DNA of 64,000 nucleotides from Grimontia sedimenti. GTDB lineage: Bacteria > Pseudomonadota > Gammaproteobacteria > Enterobacterales > Vibrionaceae. The position numbers were made by a program, and so were the translations under genes. The stretch spans positions 62,001 to 126,000 of the forward strand of contig NZ_JAALDL010000011.1 in assembly GCF_011045095.1 (NCBI RefSeq), in the 5' to 3' direction. Under the pieces are notes generated by a model. The model was not told where the DNA came from and did not search any database. It saw only the letters and a program-made list of their open reading frames with translations. The stretch's first letter is position 1. Every line of letters starts with the position of its first letter. Positions 16,676-25,226 of this stretch are shown here, piece by piece.

Positions 16676-17950
16676 TTAAAATTGGGTGGGTAACCAATGC
16701 TCAACAGTAAAGTTGTCATCAGCTAACGCGATATAGCGCCACTTATCGAAAGTCAGGCAAGGATGTGACGTGGAAAAAGCGATGACATCACCTACCTGTA
16801 AATCGCATTCTTCTGGGACATCGACAAAGGTGTGCTGATCCATCACGGCTGTGGCGATCAACCCTTTGATATCAATTGGCAAGCCGTTTCTGAATCCGCG
16901 CTCTGCAATAGGTAATCCTGCATCATAGGAGGCATCACGTTTGCCCATGCCAATCACTGCCTTGCCGGGTTCTGGTGTAGAAACCACGCAAGCCCATACC
17001 TCAAGCGCGTTCTTCAAATCGCCACCTAAGCGGCAAGCGACCCCCTGATTTTTCTCTGCGCGGGCCATGACCTTCTTCTGCGCAACATCGTAAATACCGG
17101 TGTCGTGGGTGAGATAACAGCCGGGACGGATCACTGGGAGTAAGTCGTTATATTGGGAGAAGGTCTCTGCCACCACATCATACCAAGCCGAACCTGCACC
17201 AGTGACGATGGTATCTTTGGTGTCAATCAGTCCCTGATCTTTGAGGGATTTCGCAAATTCAGCCGTTTCGGCGATAAAGGTCCGGACTCGCGCTTCGGCA
17301 TCATCACCAGAAATTACACCTTCATAGACTTCTACCCCTGCCAGTGCGGTTCCGGGTAGCTGATGGATCAGTTGTGCCAGTTCTGTAGCCGCTTCCAGTC
17401 CCCTTACGCCGCATCGTCCGCCATCGACACCTAACTCAATAAAAACATTCACTTGCTGGCCACGTTGTACAAAGAAGTTCGATAGCTGCTCCACATTCAA
17501 TGCGGAGTCGACGCTGCAGTAGAAATTCACATCGAAGCAGGATTGGAGTCTGGCAACCTCGGCCATGTTGGCTTTACCCACCAACTGGTTGGCCATGATG
17601 ATGTTTTGTGCGCCTGCCATGGCTGCAACTTCTGCGTGAGCTGGTGTGGCGATTGTCATGCCCCAGGCGCCTTGTTCAAGTTGTCGTTTGAACAGGTAAG
17701 GTGTCATAGAGGTTTTGCCGTGGGGGCACAACTTCGCTTGATGTTGGTTTGCGAACGCTTGCATCCACCGGATATTACTTTCTACGGCACTTTGCAGTAT
17801 CACTGCGGCGGGTAAACTGATTTCCTCTTCGATCAGGCTGTAGCGTCCGTTATCTTTCTGCTCAGCCCAAACACCTTTGGTACCCGGCGGAAAGTTTTTT
17901 TGGAGTGACACTTGATAGTTATCAATAGGTTGTTGCGCAGAGTGACTCAT
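16676..17950 (-). CDS. PLP-dependent D-serine dehydratase-like amino-acid deaminase (fold type III)
   Basis: A 424-residue enzyme of the alanine-racemase-N plus D-serine-dehydratase-like family. The likely PLP lysine is in LCPHGKTSM near residue 78, and the C-terminal zinc-site pattern SHPCLTFDKW is present. Such enzymes remove ammonia from D-serine or D-threonine-type amino acids, giving 2-aminoacrylate-type enamines, or cleave beta-hydroxy-D-amino acids. It diverges from the N-acyl-D-amino-acid deacylase and RidA genes 127 bp away, which together make a sensible D-amino-acid route. ATG 17950 follows AGGAG. D-threonine aldolase activity is the main alternative. Confidence 0.87.
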   Translation of the reverse strand: MSHSAQQPIDNYQVSLQKNFPPGTKGVWAEQKDNGRYSLIEEEISLPAAVILQSAVESNIRWMQAFANQHQAKLCPHGKTSMTPYLFKRQLEQGAWGMTIATPAHAEVAAMAGAQNIIMANQLVGKANMAEVARLQSCFDVNFYCSVDSALNVEQLSNFFVQRGQQVNVFIELGVDGGRCGVRGLEAATELAQLIHQLPGTALAGVEVYEGVISGDDAEARVRTFIAETAEFAKSLKDQGLIDTKDTIVTGAGSAWYDVVAETFSQYNDLLPVIRPGCYLTHDTGIYDVAQKKVMARAEKNQGVACRLGGDLKNALEVWACVVSTPEPGKAVIGMGKRDASYDAGLPIAERGFRNGLPIDIKGLIATAVMDQHTFVDVPEECDLQVGDVIAFSTSHPCLTFDKWRYIALADDNFTVEHWLPTQF

Positions 17951-18077
17951 TCCTTATTCTCCTAACATCCACTGTGTGCCATCGCGCTGGCTGATAAGTA
18001 CTCAAAATACTAAGGCTTCGATGCGGTACTGGCTACAGCAAATCTCTCCCAATTCGACAAGCAACAAGGACAGATCG

Positions 18078-19523
18078 ATGGACTTCGATGTTGTGGTAAG
18101 TCGCGTAAATCTAATAGACGGTTCAGGTAAGCCAGCTTTTGAGGCCGATGTAGCAGTGAAGGATGACCGGATAGCAGTCATTGGCAGCCCGGGTTCCCTC
18201 TCCGCTAAAAAGCAGATAAACGGGAAAGCTCTGGTTCTGGCTCCCGGCTTTATCGATGTTCACACTCACGATGACACCAATGTGATCCGTCAACCGGAAT
18301 GTTTGCCAAAGATCAGTCAAGGAGTGACGACTGTGCTCGTCGGCAACTGCGGGATCAGCGCGTCCCCGGCGCTGCTTAACAGCGATCCGCCGGATCCGAT
18401 GAACTTGTTGGGTAAGCGCAGCGACTTTGATTATCCAAGCTTTGCGGAATATGTGTATGCGGTGGAAAAAGCGCGGCCTTCGGTCAATGTTGCTGCGCTG
18501 GTAGGGCATACTACGCTTCGAAACAATGTGATGAACGATTTATACCGCCCTGCCACTGAGCTAGAAGTGCAAAAGATGCAGCGCACTCTGAGGGATGCAT
18601 TGGAACAAGGTGCTCTGGGGCTAAGTTCAGGATTAGCTTACGCTTCTGCCCACAGCGCGCCAACCGAAGAAATTAAAGCGTTGGCTACAGAATTGGCTGC
18701 GTTTAACGGAATTTATACCACTCATCTTCGCAGCGAATTTGAACCCATTCTTGAAGCGATGGAAGAAGCGTTTGAGACGGCTTCCCATGCCAACGTCCCT
18801 CTGGTGATTTCGCATCTCAAATGCGCAGGGGCGGGCAATTGGGGACGCACAAAAGACGTGATTTCCCTGATGGATAAAACAGCCGCTAAACAGGATATAG
18901 GCTGCGATTGTTATCCCTATACCGCAAGCTCTTCCACGCTGGATTTGAATCAGGTAACTGAAGAGATTGAGATCTTTATTACGTGGTCGGAGCCGCATCC
19001 AGAACAGGCGGGTAAAACGCTAAAAACGATTGCGGAAGACTTGAGCCTGCCGCTGATGGATACAGCTAAAAAGCTGCAACCAGCAGGCGCGGTTTATCAC
19101 TGCATGGCAGATGAAGATGTAGAACGGGTATTGCAATACCGTTTAACCATGATTGGTTCAGATGGTTTGCCGAATGATCCCCATCCTCACCCCAGGCTTT
19201 GGGGGGCATTTCCAAGGGTGCTTGGGCATTATTCCAGAGAGCAAAAACTGCTCAGTCTCGAAGCTGCAGTACACAAAATGACAGGGCTTTCCGCGTCGAG
19301 ATTTAACTTAAAAGATCGTGGTGTTATCCGCGAAGGCGCCATGGCGGATCTGGTGTTGTTTGACCCGGACACCATCAAAGACAGCGCTACGTTTGAATCA
19401 CCGACGCAAGCGGCACAGGGCATTATTCGCGTTTGGGTGAATGGCACCGAAACATGGACAGAACAAGGAGCGACAGGGCAGCGTGCTGGTCGTTTTTTAC
19501 GAAGAAACGGAGAAACAAAATGA
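18078..19523 (+). CDS. N-acyl-D-amino-acid deacylase (D-aminoacylase, amidohydrolase superfamily)
   Basis: A 481-residue TIM-barrel amidohydrolase. Metal-site segments can be seen in order: HTHDD, the D-aminoacylase Cys in GNCGISA, HLRSE, SHLKCAG, and SDGLPNDPHPHPRLWGAFPR. Together these are characteristic of N-acyl-D-amino-acid amidohydrolases. ATG 18078 is chosen over the longer frame because AAGGA sits 7 nt upstream and the protein then begins at the expected beta-sandwich. Its stop overlaps the RidA start as ATGA. It should free D-amino acids for the divergent deaminase. Acyl and side-chain specificity are unknown. Confidence 0.92.
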   Translation: MDFDVVVSRVNLIDGSGKPAFEADVAVKDDRIAVIGSPGSLSAKKQINGKALVLAPGFIDVHTHDDTNVIRQPECLPKISQGVTTVLVGNCGISASPALLNSDPPDPMNLLGKRSDFDYPSFAEYVYAVEKARPSVNVAALVGHTTLRNNVMNDLYRPATELEVQKMQRTLRDALEQGALGLSSGLAYASAHSAPTEEIKALATELAAFNGIYTTHLRSEFEPILEAMEEAFETASHANVPLVISHLKCAGAGNWGRTKDVISLMDKTAAKQDIGCDCYPYTASSSTLDLNQVTEEIEIFITWSEPHPEQAGKTLKTIAEDLSLPLMDTAKKLQPAGAVYHCMADEDVERVLQYRLTMIGSDGLPNDPHPHPRLWGAFPRVLGHYSREQKLLSLEAAVHKMTGLSASRFNLKDRGVIREGAMADLVLFDPDTIKDSATFESPTQAAQGIIRVWVNGTETWTEQGATGQRAGRFLRRNGETK

Positions 19524-19912
19524 CGATTAAACGCTATGGCGTAGAAGGTGGCACTGGCACTGGTGGACAACATTTACCCTTTGCACGTGCAGTAGAAGCG
19601 GGTGGCTTTTTGTATGTGTCTGGGCAGACGCCAATGACTGATGGCGAAGTTGTTGAGGGCGGGATCGTTGACCAAAGCCGTCTGGCGATTCAAAACTGTG
19701 TCGATATCATGGAAGAAGCAGGCTATGGCCTTGAGGATGTGGTACACGTCAAAGTGGTGCTGACGGATTCCCGCTATTTCCAGTCATTCAACAAAGTGTT
19801 CAAAGAATTCTTTGGTGCCAATCCACCAGCGCGGATTTGTTTGGTTGCGGATCTGGTGGTTGATGTGAAAGTGGAAGTGGACGTGACCTGTTACCGCGAC
19901 GACCGTCGATAA
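19520..19912 (+). CDS. ridA: RidA family enamine/imine deaminase
   Basis: A 130-residue RidA/YjgF protein with the conserved stretch PPARICLVADLVVDVKVEVDVTCY; the Arg in PPAR is the substrate-carboxylate ligand of the family. RidA proteins hydrolyse reactive enamine/imine intermediates such as 2-aminoacrylate to keto acids. It is translationally coupled (ATGA) to the D-aminoacylase and faces a PLP deaminase that would produce just such an intermediate, so a dedicated clean-up role is likely. It starts GVEGGTGTGGQHLPFA, a variant of the usual N-terminus. Confidence 0.93.
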   Translation: MTIKRYGVEGGTGTGGQHLPFARAVEAGGFLYVSGQTPMTDGEVVEGGIVDQSRLAIQNCVDIMEEAGYGLEDVVHVKVVLTDSRYFQSFNKVFKEFFGANPPARICLVADLVVDVKVEVDVTCYRDDRR

Positions 19913-20007
19913 CAGCATTTGTGGGGACTTTCTACTGCGTTATCGGCTTCTCATGTAGGCTAGCTACATCGACGCCTCTGCCTTGTATAAAGCCCCACAA
20001 ACTGCTG
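19913..20007. repeat. Long imperfect hairpin element with inner palindrome
   Basis: TTTGTGGGG (19918-19926) pairs with CCCCACAAA (19993-20001), and flanking CAGCA (19913-19917) with TGCTG (20003-20007) across one bulge. In the loop, ATGTAG (19953-19958) pairs with CTACAT (19964-19969). The look is that of an intergenic repeat unit known from Vibrionaceae genomes; it sits between convergent genes and could also serve as an RNA 3' end. No U-tract follows. Confidence 0.5.
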
Positions 20008-20062
20008 CGAAAGTCATCACCAAAGGTCAACAGCCCCTTGAAGGACGGTTTTCTTGTGGGCT

Positions 20063-20920
20063 TTACTTCCTCTCAAATTCAGCGTTATCCGCTATTTTTG
20101 GTGCTCCGAAAAGATAGGCTATTCGCGTTTTGAAAGGCACTCCCGGTGACAATGCCAATGTGAGCATGGTCTTCCACTGATGGAAGGTGGCAACGAATGG
20201 GTTCCAACTGTTAATGGGTTTTGGTATGCCGTAATCAATGTCGATGTCTTTTCTCTCTTCCACAAATGTGCCAAACATCTTGTCCCAGATGATCAAAACG
20301 CCTGCAAAATTACGATCAATGTATTCAGGATTTCTCGCATGATGCACGCGGTGGTGAGATGGCGTGTTGAAGACTTTTTCAATCCAGCCCAGCTTTCCAA
20401 CCACCCGGGTGTGAACAAAAAACTGAAAACCGAGGTTAAGCGCGACAACTAGAATGACCAGCTTAGGTGGGAAACCAATTAAAACCAGCGGCGTCCAGAA
20501 CAGCCACATGCCGGAAATCGGGTAGGTCAGGCTTTGGCGGAAGGCGGTGGTAAAGTTCATGCGCTCAGAGCTGTGATGGGCGATATGAGAGGCCCAAAGC
20601 CAGTGAACATGGTGAGAAGCGCGGTGAAACCAGTAGTAAAAGAAATCCTGCAAGATGAATACAGCAAACAGGGTAAGCGGTGTCAGGGTGATATCAAAAA
20701 GACGGAACTGAAATAGCCAAAGGAAGAAAGGCATCAAGAGCAATGTTGCGATGACATCTGCCCCTTGGTGTAGACCGGCAAGGCTGAAGTTACAGAACAG
20801 TTCTTTTAGCGAGTAATCCTTCTCTCCCTGCTTTTTCAAGATCCGGAATTCGAGAATCATGCACAGCAGAAAAATCGGGGAAAGGAATAGCAGTGTGAGT
20901 GACTCCCAACCAGTATCCAT
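20063..20920 (-). CDS. Fatty acid hydroxylase / sterol desaturase superfamily membrane protein
   Basis: A 285-residue integral membrane di-iron oxygenase. Histidine clusters are HRASHH, HIAHHS and PSHHRVHH, with about four or five membrane helices around them. Family members hydroxylate or desaturate lipid chains or sterols; bacterial substrates are mostly unknown. ATG 20920 is chosen, with AAAGGA about 6 nt upstream; the longer frame runs through the palindromic repeat at 20947-20993 and is unlikely. Stand-alone gene. Confidence 0.88.
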   Translation of the reverse strand: MDTGWESLTLLFLSPIFLLCMILEFRILKKQGEKDYSLKELFCNFSLAGLHQGADVIATLLLMPFFLWLFQFRLFDITLTPLTLFAVFILQDFFYYWFHRASHHVHWLWASHIAHHSSERMNFTTAFRQSLTYPISGMWLFWTPLVLIGFPPKLVILVVALNLGFQFFVHTRVVGKLGWIEKVFNTPSHHRVHHARNPEYIDRNFAGVLIIWDKMFGTFVEERKDIDIDYGIPKPINSWNPFVATFHQWKTMLTLALSPGVPFKTRIAYLFGAPKIADNAEFERK

Positions 20921-20946
20921 GTCATTTCCTTTGCCATTAGAGATGG

Positions 20947-20993
20947 TATACCCAAACGACCTGAATCCTGCATCTTCAGGTCGTTTGGGTATA
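20947..20993. repeat. Vibrio-type palindromic intergenic repeat, copy 1
   Basis: Perfect 19-bp arms (20947-20965 and 20975-20993, TATACCCAAACGACCTGAA and its complement) with a 9-nt loop TCCTGCATC. Similar palindromes are frequent between Vibrio genes. A second, decayed copy is at 33253-33296. Confidence 0.8.
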
Positions 20994-21089
20994 AGAGCCA
21001 AACCAATGGTCTGGCCAGTTACCTCAACCATACATCAGGTAAATGTTGGTGACAAAATGCTCAGGATGTTTTTGGGGCGTTAAGTCAAC

Positions 21090-21368
21090 TCACTCATTAT
21101 CGAGCTTTTTGAGCGCCGCTGCCCAAGGGTCGGTTTTTTCAGCTTGGTCTTGGCCGAAAAAAGTGTCGATATAAAGCTGTTCAACTTTCTCTCGTGCCCA
21201 AGGTGTTTTGCGCAGAAACTTCAGGCTGGATTTAACGGAAGGGTCGCTTCGGAAACAGTTAATGGCGATTTCATTGCCAAGTGCCTGCCAACCATAGTGT
21301 TCCACCAGCTTGTTGATGATTTCTTCGAGTTTCACGCCATGAAGCGGGTTGTTTGGTTGATGGTCCAT
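21090..21368 (-). CDS. VF530 family (DUF2132) small protein
   Basis: A 92-residue protein with the family pattern [45 protein letters not shown], which matches VF530-type proteins described as DNA-binding. ATG 21368 places Met just before the conserved block; the upstream ribosome site is weak. The C-terminal tail ([13 protein letters not shown]) is extra. Role in the cell unknown. Confidence 0.85.
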   Translation of the reverse strand: MDHQPNNPLHGVKLEEIINKLVEHYGWQALGNEIAINCFRSDPSVKSSLKFLRKTPWAREKVEQLYIDTFFGQDQAEKTDPWAAALKKLDNE

Positions 21369-21430
21369 AATACTGCTTGAATAGGTAATGACAGCGGCGA
21401 ATGTGCCACAATGAGTGGGGCTGTTCAACG

Positions 21431-21456
21431 AAAAACAGAGGCTCGGAAGCCTCTGT
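21431..21456 (-). terminator. Terminator of the 109-residue membrane-anchored protein gene
   Basis: Stem ACAGAGGCT (21435-21443) and AGCCTCTGT (21448-21456), CGGA loop; the minus strand continues with TTTTT (21435-21431). Confidence 0.85.
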
Positions 21457-21486
21457 CTAAGTTTTTATGTTTCAGCGGGGCCAAAC

Positions 21487-21816
21487 TTAACGACGCATTG
21501 AAAGGCTTTGGTCGCTGAATTGGTTCATGCGAAGACGGGTTTTGATGTCTTCACAGGCACGTTGAATACTAAAGGTATCTTCGTCATTCATGTGCAGAGA
21601 AAGCGTACCTCTGAAGCGGATATCTTCACAAATGTCTGCCAGACCGATCAGATCGGCAATCTTTGCATCTTCAGGATCTTTTAGCAGTTTCTCATGCTGC
21701 TTCTGAATTTGGATTGTGTAGATTTTGCTGGAATAGGTGATGGAAGAAAGTGTCAGAGCAATCATCGCAACCAGCAATACTGCGGTAGCAATAATTAAAG
21801 GTTTGTTGTTAGTCAT
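21487..21816 (-). CDS. Membrane-anchored hypothetical protein
   Basis: A 109-residue protein with one N-terminal membrane segment (about 7-27, IIATAVLLVAMIALTLSSI) and a soluble, charged domain of about 80 residues with two Cys (DICED and RACED). The domain probably lies in the periplasm. No family recognised. It is a single-gene unit with its own terminator. Confidence 0.65.
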   Translation of the reverse strand: MTNNKPLIIATAVLLVAMIALTLSSITYSSKIYTIQIQKQHEKLLKDPEDAKIADLIGLADICEDIRFRGTLSLHMNDEDTFSIQRACEDIKTRLRMNQFSDQSLSMRR

Positions 21817-22035
21817 AGCGCTATTCGTACCAACTGAAATGAAATTAAGTTTCTAATTATTAACGCGTAAAGTCTACGCTTCTGGGCATTGGATTATCAA
21901 TAGTTTCAAATTTATAAATAGCGAAAATATGAGACCATGATCCAAAAACAGTAAGTTACTCTTAATCAGAGAGAAATAGGGGAATAGCCCCAAATAAATT
22001 GAGTTGTATTTGTGACTTTGGATGTGAGATAGTAA

Positions 22036-22050
22036 TGAGAATGAATATCA
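22036..22050 (+). promoter_or_regulatory. Fur box ahead of the TonB2 operon
   Basis: TGAGAAT-G-AATATCA matches the 7-1-7 Fur consensus TGATAAT-n-ATTATCA at 12 of 14 arm positions. It sits 18 bp before the first gene of the operon, so iron-loaded Fur should repress it. Confidence 0.75.
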
Positions 22051-22068
22051 TTAGCGGTTTTGAATGCA

Positions 22069-22446
22069 ATGCGTGAACTACTGCTTATCGAAAATGTGCT
22101 GTCGCCTTGTGGCTGGATGAAAAGTGTACTTGCCGAGCATGGCTGTAAGGTCACAAGAGTGCTTCATGTTAAACAGGCCGAGCGGGCGCTGAGCCAAACC
22201 CAGTTCGATATGATCCTGTTGGCAGGAGAAGGTGCATTGCCTTGCGTGACCGACGTCAAAAGGCTTCGCCAGTCAACGTCTTTGCCTTTGGTTGTGATGC
22301 TGCCGCAGACCAGTGCTGAGGATTTATCAACACTGCATTATGCGGGGGTTAACGGCTTGGTCAGCGCAACGTCATCCCGAGATGAGTTATGGGAAACCGC
22401 TAAAACTGCTTATGACAATACACCGCCTAAGCCTGTCGATGTCTGA
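22069..22446 (+). CDS. Degenerate response-regulator receiver domain (pseudo-receiver)
   Basis: A 125-residue protein with the alternating pattern of a CheY-like fold: RELLLIEN, then FDMILLAGEGALP, PLVVMLPQT, AGVNGLVSATSS. The usual acidic pair has become EN, the phospho-acceptor Asp is replaced in LLAGEG, and the conserved late Lys is Ala. It therefore cannot be phosphorylated in the normal way. ATG 22069 is used; an in-frame TTG at 22060 is possible. It lies directly behind the Fur box and 130 bp ahead of the DUF3450 gene, so it is probably the first cistron of the TonB2 operon. Confidence 0.65.
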   Translation: MRELLLIENVLSPCGWMKSVLAEHGCKVTRVLHVKQAERALSQTQFDMILLAGEGALPCVTDVKRLRQSTSLPLVVMLPQTSAEDLSTLHYAGVNGLVSATSSRDELWETAKTAYDNTPPKPVDV

Positions 22447-22576
22447 CGGAGTGAGGGTATCTGACGCACATAGTTCTGACACCTCTTGTCAGGTGGATTA
22501 AAATCCGTTTGGCAATTAACCCTGAAATATGTGTGCTGTTTTACACTATGCTTTACGCCCAGAGAGACACAACTTC

Positions 22577-23347
22577 ATGAATGCTGTAAAGCGCTTCGGC
22601 GCTGCGACCTTGTTAAGCCTGCCCTTACTTGCCCAAGCAACGGACATTGATAAAGCGGCTGCTATTGAAACCCAAACGGTGAAAGCGGCAGCGGCCTCGC
22701 AACAACGTATTGATGTCAGCGACGAGCAAGCCCAGTCAACCAAAGCGGAAATTGAAAAGCTGAAGCGTGAAATTGAGAATCTCACGCTTTACCGCAATCA
22801 CCTTAAATCTTTGGTTGAAAATCAGGAGCAGGAACAGGCAAGCCTGAACCAGCAGTTGGAAGAGATCGCTATGACACGTCAGGGTATTGTCCCTCTGATG
22901 TATCGCATGATTGATGATCTCGATGTCTGGGTCAGTCAGGATCTTCCTATTAAATCAGCACAGCGCCAAAATCGCGTGGATGGTCTGAAAACCTTGATGA
23001 CGCGCGCCGATGTGGCAGATGCGGAAAAATTCCGTCGCATTCTCGAAGCCTACCAAATCGAACTGGATTACGGCGCTAAGCTTGGCATCTATCAGGAAAC
23101 GCTGCCTCTGGATGGCATCGAAAGAGACGTCGACATTTTGCACCTTGGGCGTCTCTCTCTCGTGGCGAGAAGCCTCAATGGTGATGCTTTCTGGTTCTAT
23201 GATCAATCGACCACCAAATGGCTACCTGTTGATAAGCGAGCTTACGAAGCCATTCAACAAGCGTTTGATGTCGCCAATAAAAAGCAGCCTCCTACACTGA
23301 TGGCGTTGCCGTTGTCTATTTCTATGGTGAAGGGGGCAGCGCAATGA
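22577..23347 (+). CDS. DUF3450 family periplasmic coiled-coil protein
   Basis: A 256-residue protein with a signal peptide (FGAATLLSLPLLAQA) and a long coiled coil at about 40-105 (QAQSTKAEIEKLKREIENLTLYRNHLKSLVENQEQ), then a globular part ending in DGDAFWFYDQSTTKWLPVD-type sequence of DUF3450. In vibrios this family precedes TtpC in TonB2 clusters. ATGA overlap with ttpC couples the two. It probably acts in the periplasm with TtpC; its exact part in TonB energisation is not established. Confidence 0.85.
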   Translation: MNAVKRFGAATLLSLPLLAQATDIDKAAAIETQTVKAAAASQQRIDVSDEQAQSTKAEIEKLKREIENLTLYRNHLKSLVENQEQEQASLNQQLEEIAMTRQGIVPLMYRMIDDLDVWVSQDLPIKSAQRQNRVDGLKTLMTRADVADAEKFRRILEAYQIELDYGAKLGIYQETLPLDGIERDVDILHLGRLSLVARSLNGDAFWFYDQSTTKWLPVDKRAYEAIQQAFDVANKKQPPTLMALPLSISMVKGAAQ

Positions 23348-24678
23348 AAACATTCTCTGTATTAGTGCTGAGCGCCTTACTTCTGAGTTCGCCTGCTTCG
23401 GCGAATCTGGTGAGTGACACTAAAGCCGCTCAAGCTGAATCAAAACAGCATAATGTTGTCCGTGAAGCCGGATTCAACACAACCGAGCAAGCACTGAAAA
23501 CCAAACTTGCTGAGCTGCAGGCTGAGCAAGCCGCATTGGAAGCAGAAGCGGAACAATTGAGCACAACGTTCAGTACCAATGAGGAAACGCTGGCAGCGTT
23601 GGAAGAAACACTGCGATTGGAAACTGGCAGCTTAGGCGAAGTGTTTGGCGTGGTGCGTCAAGCAGGCCGTGAAGTGAATGCTGAGCGCTATAACGCCCCG
23701 GCAACCATCAATCAACCTGACATGGACAAGGCGTTGGATGCCATCTCCGATGCGAAATCTTTACCTTCTTTACCTACGTTAACGGCTTTCTGGAAAGGCA
23801 TGCTGCAAGAGCTTAAAAACAGTGGTGAGATTGGGTCTGAATCCGTCAGTGTACGTGACAAAAACGGTGTGGTGACGCCTCAGGACGTGCTGCGCCTCGG
23901 TAATATTGGCCTTGTTAACAATGACGGTTATCTGGAATGGGATAGTACCCGCCAGCAAGCTAATGAGCTTCCAGCTGTGGATGGGGGGCTGAACAGCGTG
24001 TCGATTTCTTCATTACCAAGTGGAGAACTTGCGTTGGTGGATCCAACCCGTGGCACTGTGATCAAACAGTTAGCAAACACACCGACATTGGCAGACCGAT
24101 TTGATCAAGGTGGTGTCGTCGGGAAAATCATCGCAGCGCTGTTAGCGGTAGGACTCATCATCGCTCTGGTGCGTGGCTTCAGCATGTTCCGTGCGCGTAT
24201 TGCTATTGCCAAACAAATCCGAACGCCAATGCAGCCTGGGAACAACCCGCTAGGCCGTATTCTTAATGTGTACCGAAACGAGCCAGATCGCTCACTCGAC
24301 ACGCTGGAGCTTCGCCTGATGGAAGCCATCATGGATGAACAGCAACATTTCGAGAAAGGCTTATCCATGCTGAAACTGCTGGCAGCACTGGCGCCAATGC
24401 TGGGGCTTCTTGGCACAGTAACAGGGATGATTGAAACCTTCCAGGTGATCACTCAGTACGGTAATGGCGACCCAACAATTATGGCGGGCGGCATCTCGAT
24501 GGCATTGGTGACCACGGTATTGGGTCTGGTCGCGGCTATCCCGCTTCTGCTTGCTCACAACATTCTAAGCACTCAGGCAGATACGCTGCGTGGCACGCTG
24601 GAAAAAGTGGGTGTCAGCCTTGTAGCGGAGCAATCTGAAACCTCGAATAACGTTCGACCAATAGTGAAGCTGGCATGA
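23344..24678 (+). CDS. ttpC: TtpC, long ExbB/TolQ/MotA-family protein of the TonB2 system
   Basis: A 444-residue inner-membrane protein. It has a signal sequence, a periplasmic coiled-coil region (about 45-100), a first membrane helix near 255-280, and two more (about 345-370 and 385-410) in the ExbB proton-channel fold (LAPMLGLLGTVTGMIETFQVI, GGISMALVTTVLGLVAAIP). TtpC is required with ExbB2, ExbD2 and TonB2 for iron-siderophore uptake in Vibrio. ATGA overlaps bind it to its neighbours on both sides. Confidence 0.92.
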   Translation: MKTFSVLVLSALLLSSPASANLVSDTKAAQAESKQHNVVREAGFNTTEQALKTKLAELQAEQAALEAEAEQLSTTFSTNEETLAALEETLRLETGSLGEVFGVVRQAGREVNAERYNAPATINQPDMDKALDAISDAKSLPSLPTLTAFWKGMLQELKNSGEIGSESVSVRDKNGVVTPQDVLRLGNIGLVNNDGYLEWDSTRQQANELPAVDGGLNSVSISSLPSGELALVDPTRGTVIKQLANTPTLADRFDQGGVVGKIIAALLAVGLIIALVRGFSMFRARIAIAKQIRTPMQPGNNPLGRILNVYRNEPDRSLDTLELRLMEAIMDEQQHFEKGLSMLKLLAALAPMLGLLGTVTGMIETFQVITQYGNGDPTIMAGGISMALVTTVLGLVAAIPLLLAHNILSTQADTLRGTLEKVGVSLVAEQSETSNNVRPIVKLA

Positions 24679-25226
24679 CCGAAGTGACGTTTCTGGAGCT
24701 GCCGAGCGTTCAAGATTGGTGGCTCTCTCTGAATGATTTTATGACGCAAGGCGGCCCCGTGCTATGGGGCTTAGCCTTGGTGGCGGCCTTGAGTTGGTTG
24801 TTGGTCTTTGAGCGCCTTTTGTTTCTGATTGCCGCTTATCCTGGCTTGAAGAAACAAACCATTGCTAAGTGGCAATCAAGGGAAGACAAAACTTCCTGGG
24901 TATCGCGTTCTATGCGTGAAAGTTGGTTGTTTGAAGCTCATACCCAGCTTTATCGTAATCTTAATTTCCTGAAAGCGCTGGTGGCAATTTGCCCCATGCT
25001 TGGCTTGCTGGGCACAGTGACAGGGATGATATCTGTGTTTGATTTAATGGCGCTGGAAGGGACGGGAGAGCCCCGTTCAATGGCAGCGGGGATTTCACTG
25101 GCGACTTTGCCCACCATGGCAGGTATGGTCATCGCATTGGCAGGGTTATTTGCCCATGCCCGTTTACAGAAAACCTGTGAACGCCGTGAGGCTTCATTGG
25201 CTCAGGCACTAAGGAGTCAGGCATGA
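24675..25226 (+). CDS. exbB: ExbB2 proton-channel protein
   Basis: A 183-residue MotA/TolQ/ExbB protein with three membrane helices: one near 28-48 (GPVLWGLALVAALSWLLVFE) and two around CPMLGLLGTVTGMISVFD and AGISLATLPTMAGMVIALAG. It forms the proton channel with ExbD and powers TonB. Start and stop overlap the flanking genes by ATGA. Shorter than E. coli ExbB, as usual for TonB2 systems. Confidence 0.93.
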   Translation: MTEVTFLELPSVQDWWLSLNDFMTQGGPVLWGLALVAALSWLLVFERLLFLIAAYPGLKKQTIAKWQSREDKTSWVSRSMRESWLFEAHTQLYRNLNFLKALVAICPMLGLLGTVTGMISVFDLMALEGTGEPRSMAAGISLATLPTMAGMVIALAGLFAHARLQKTCERREASLAQALRSQA

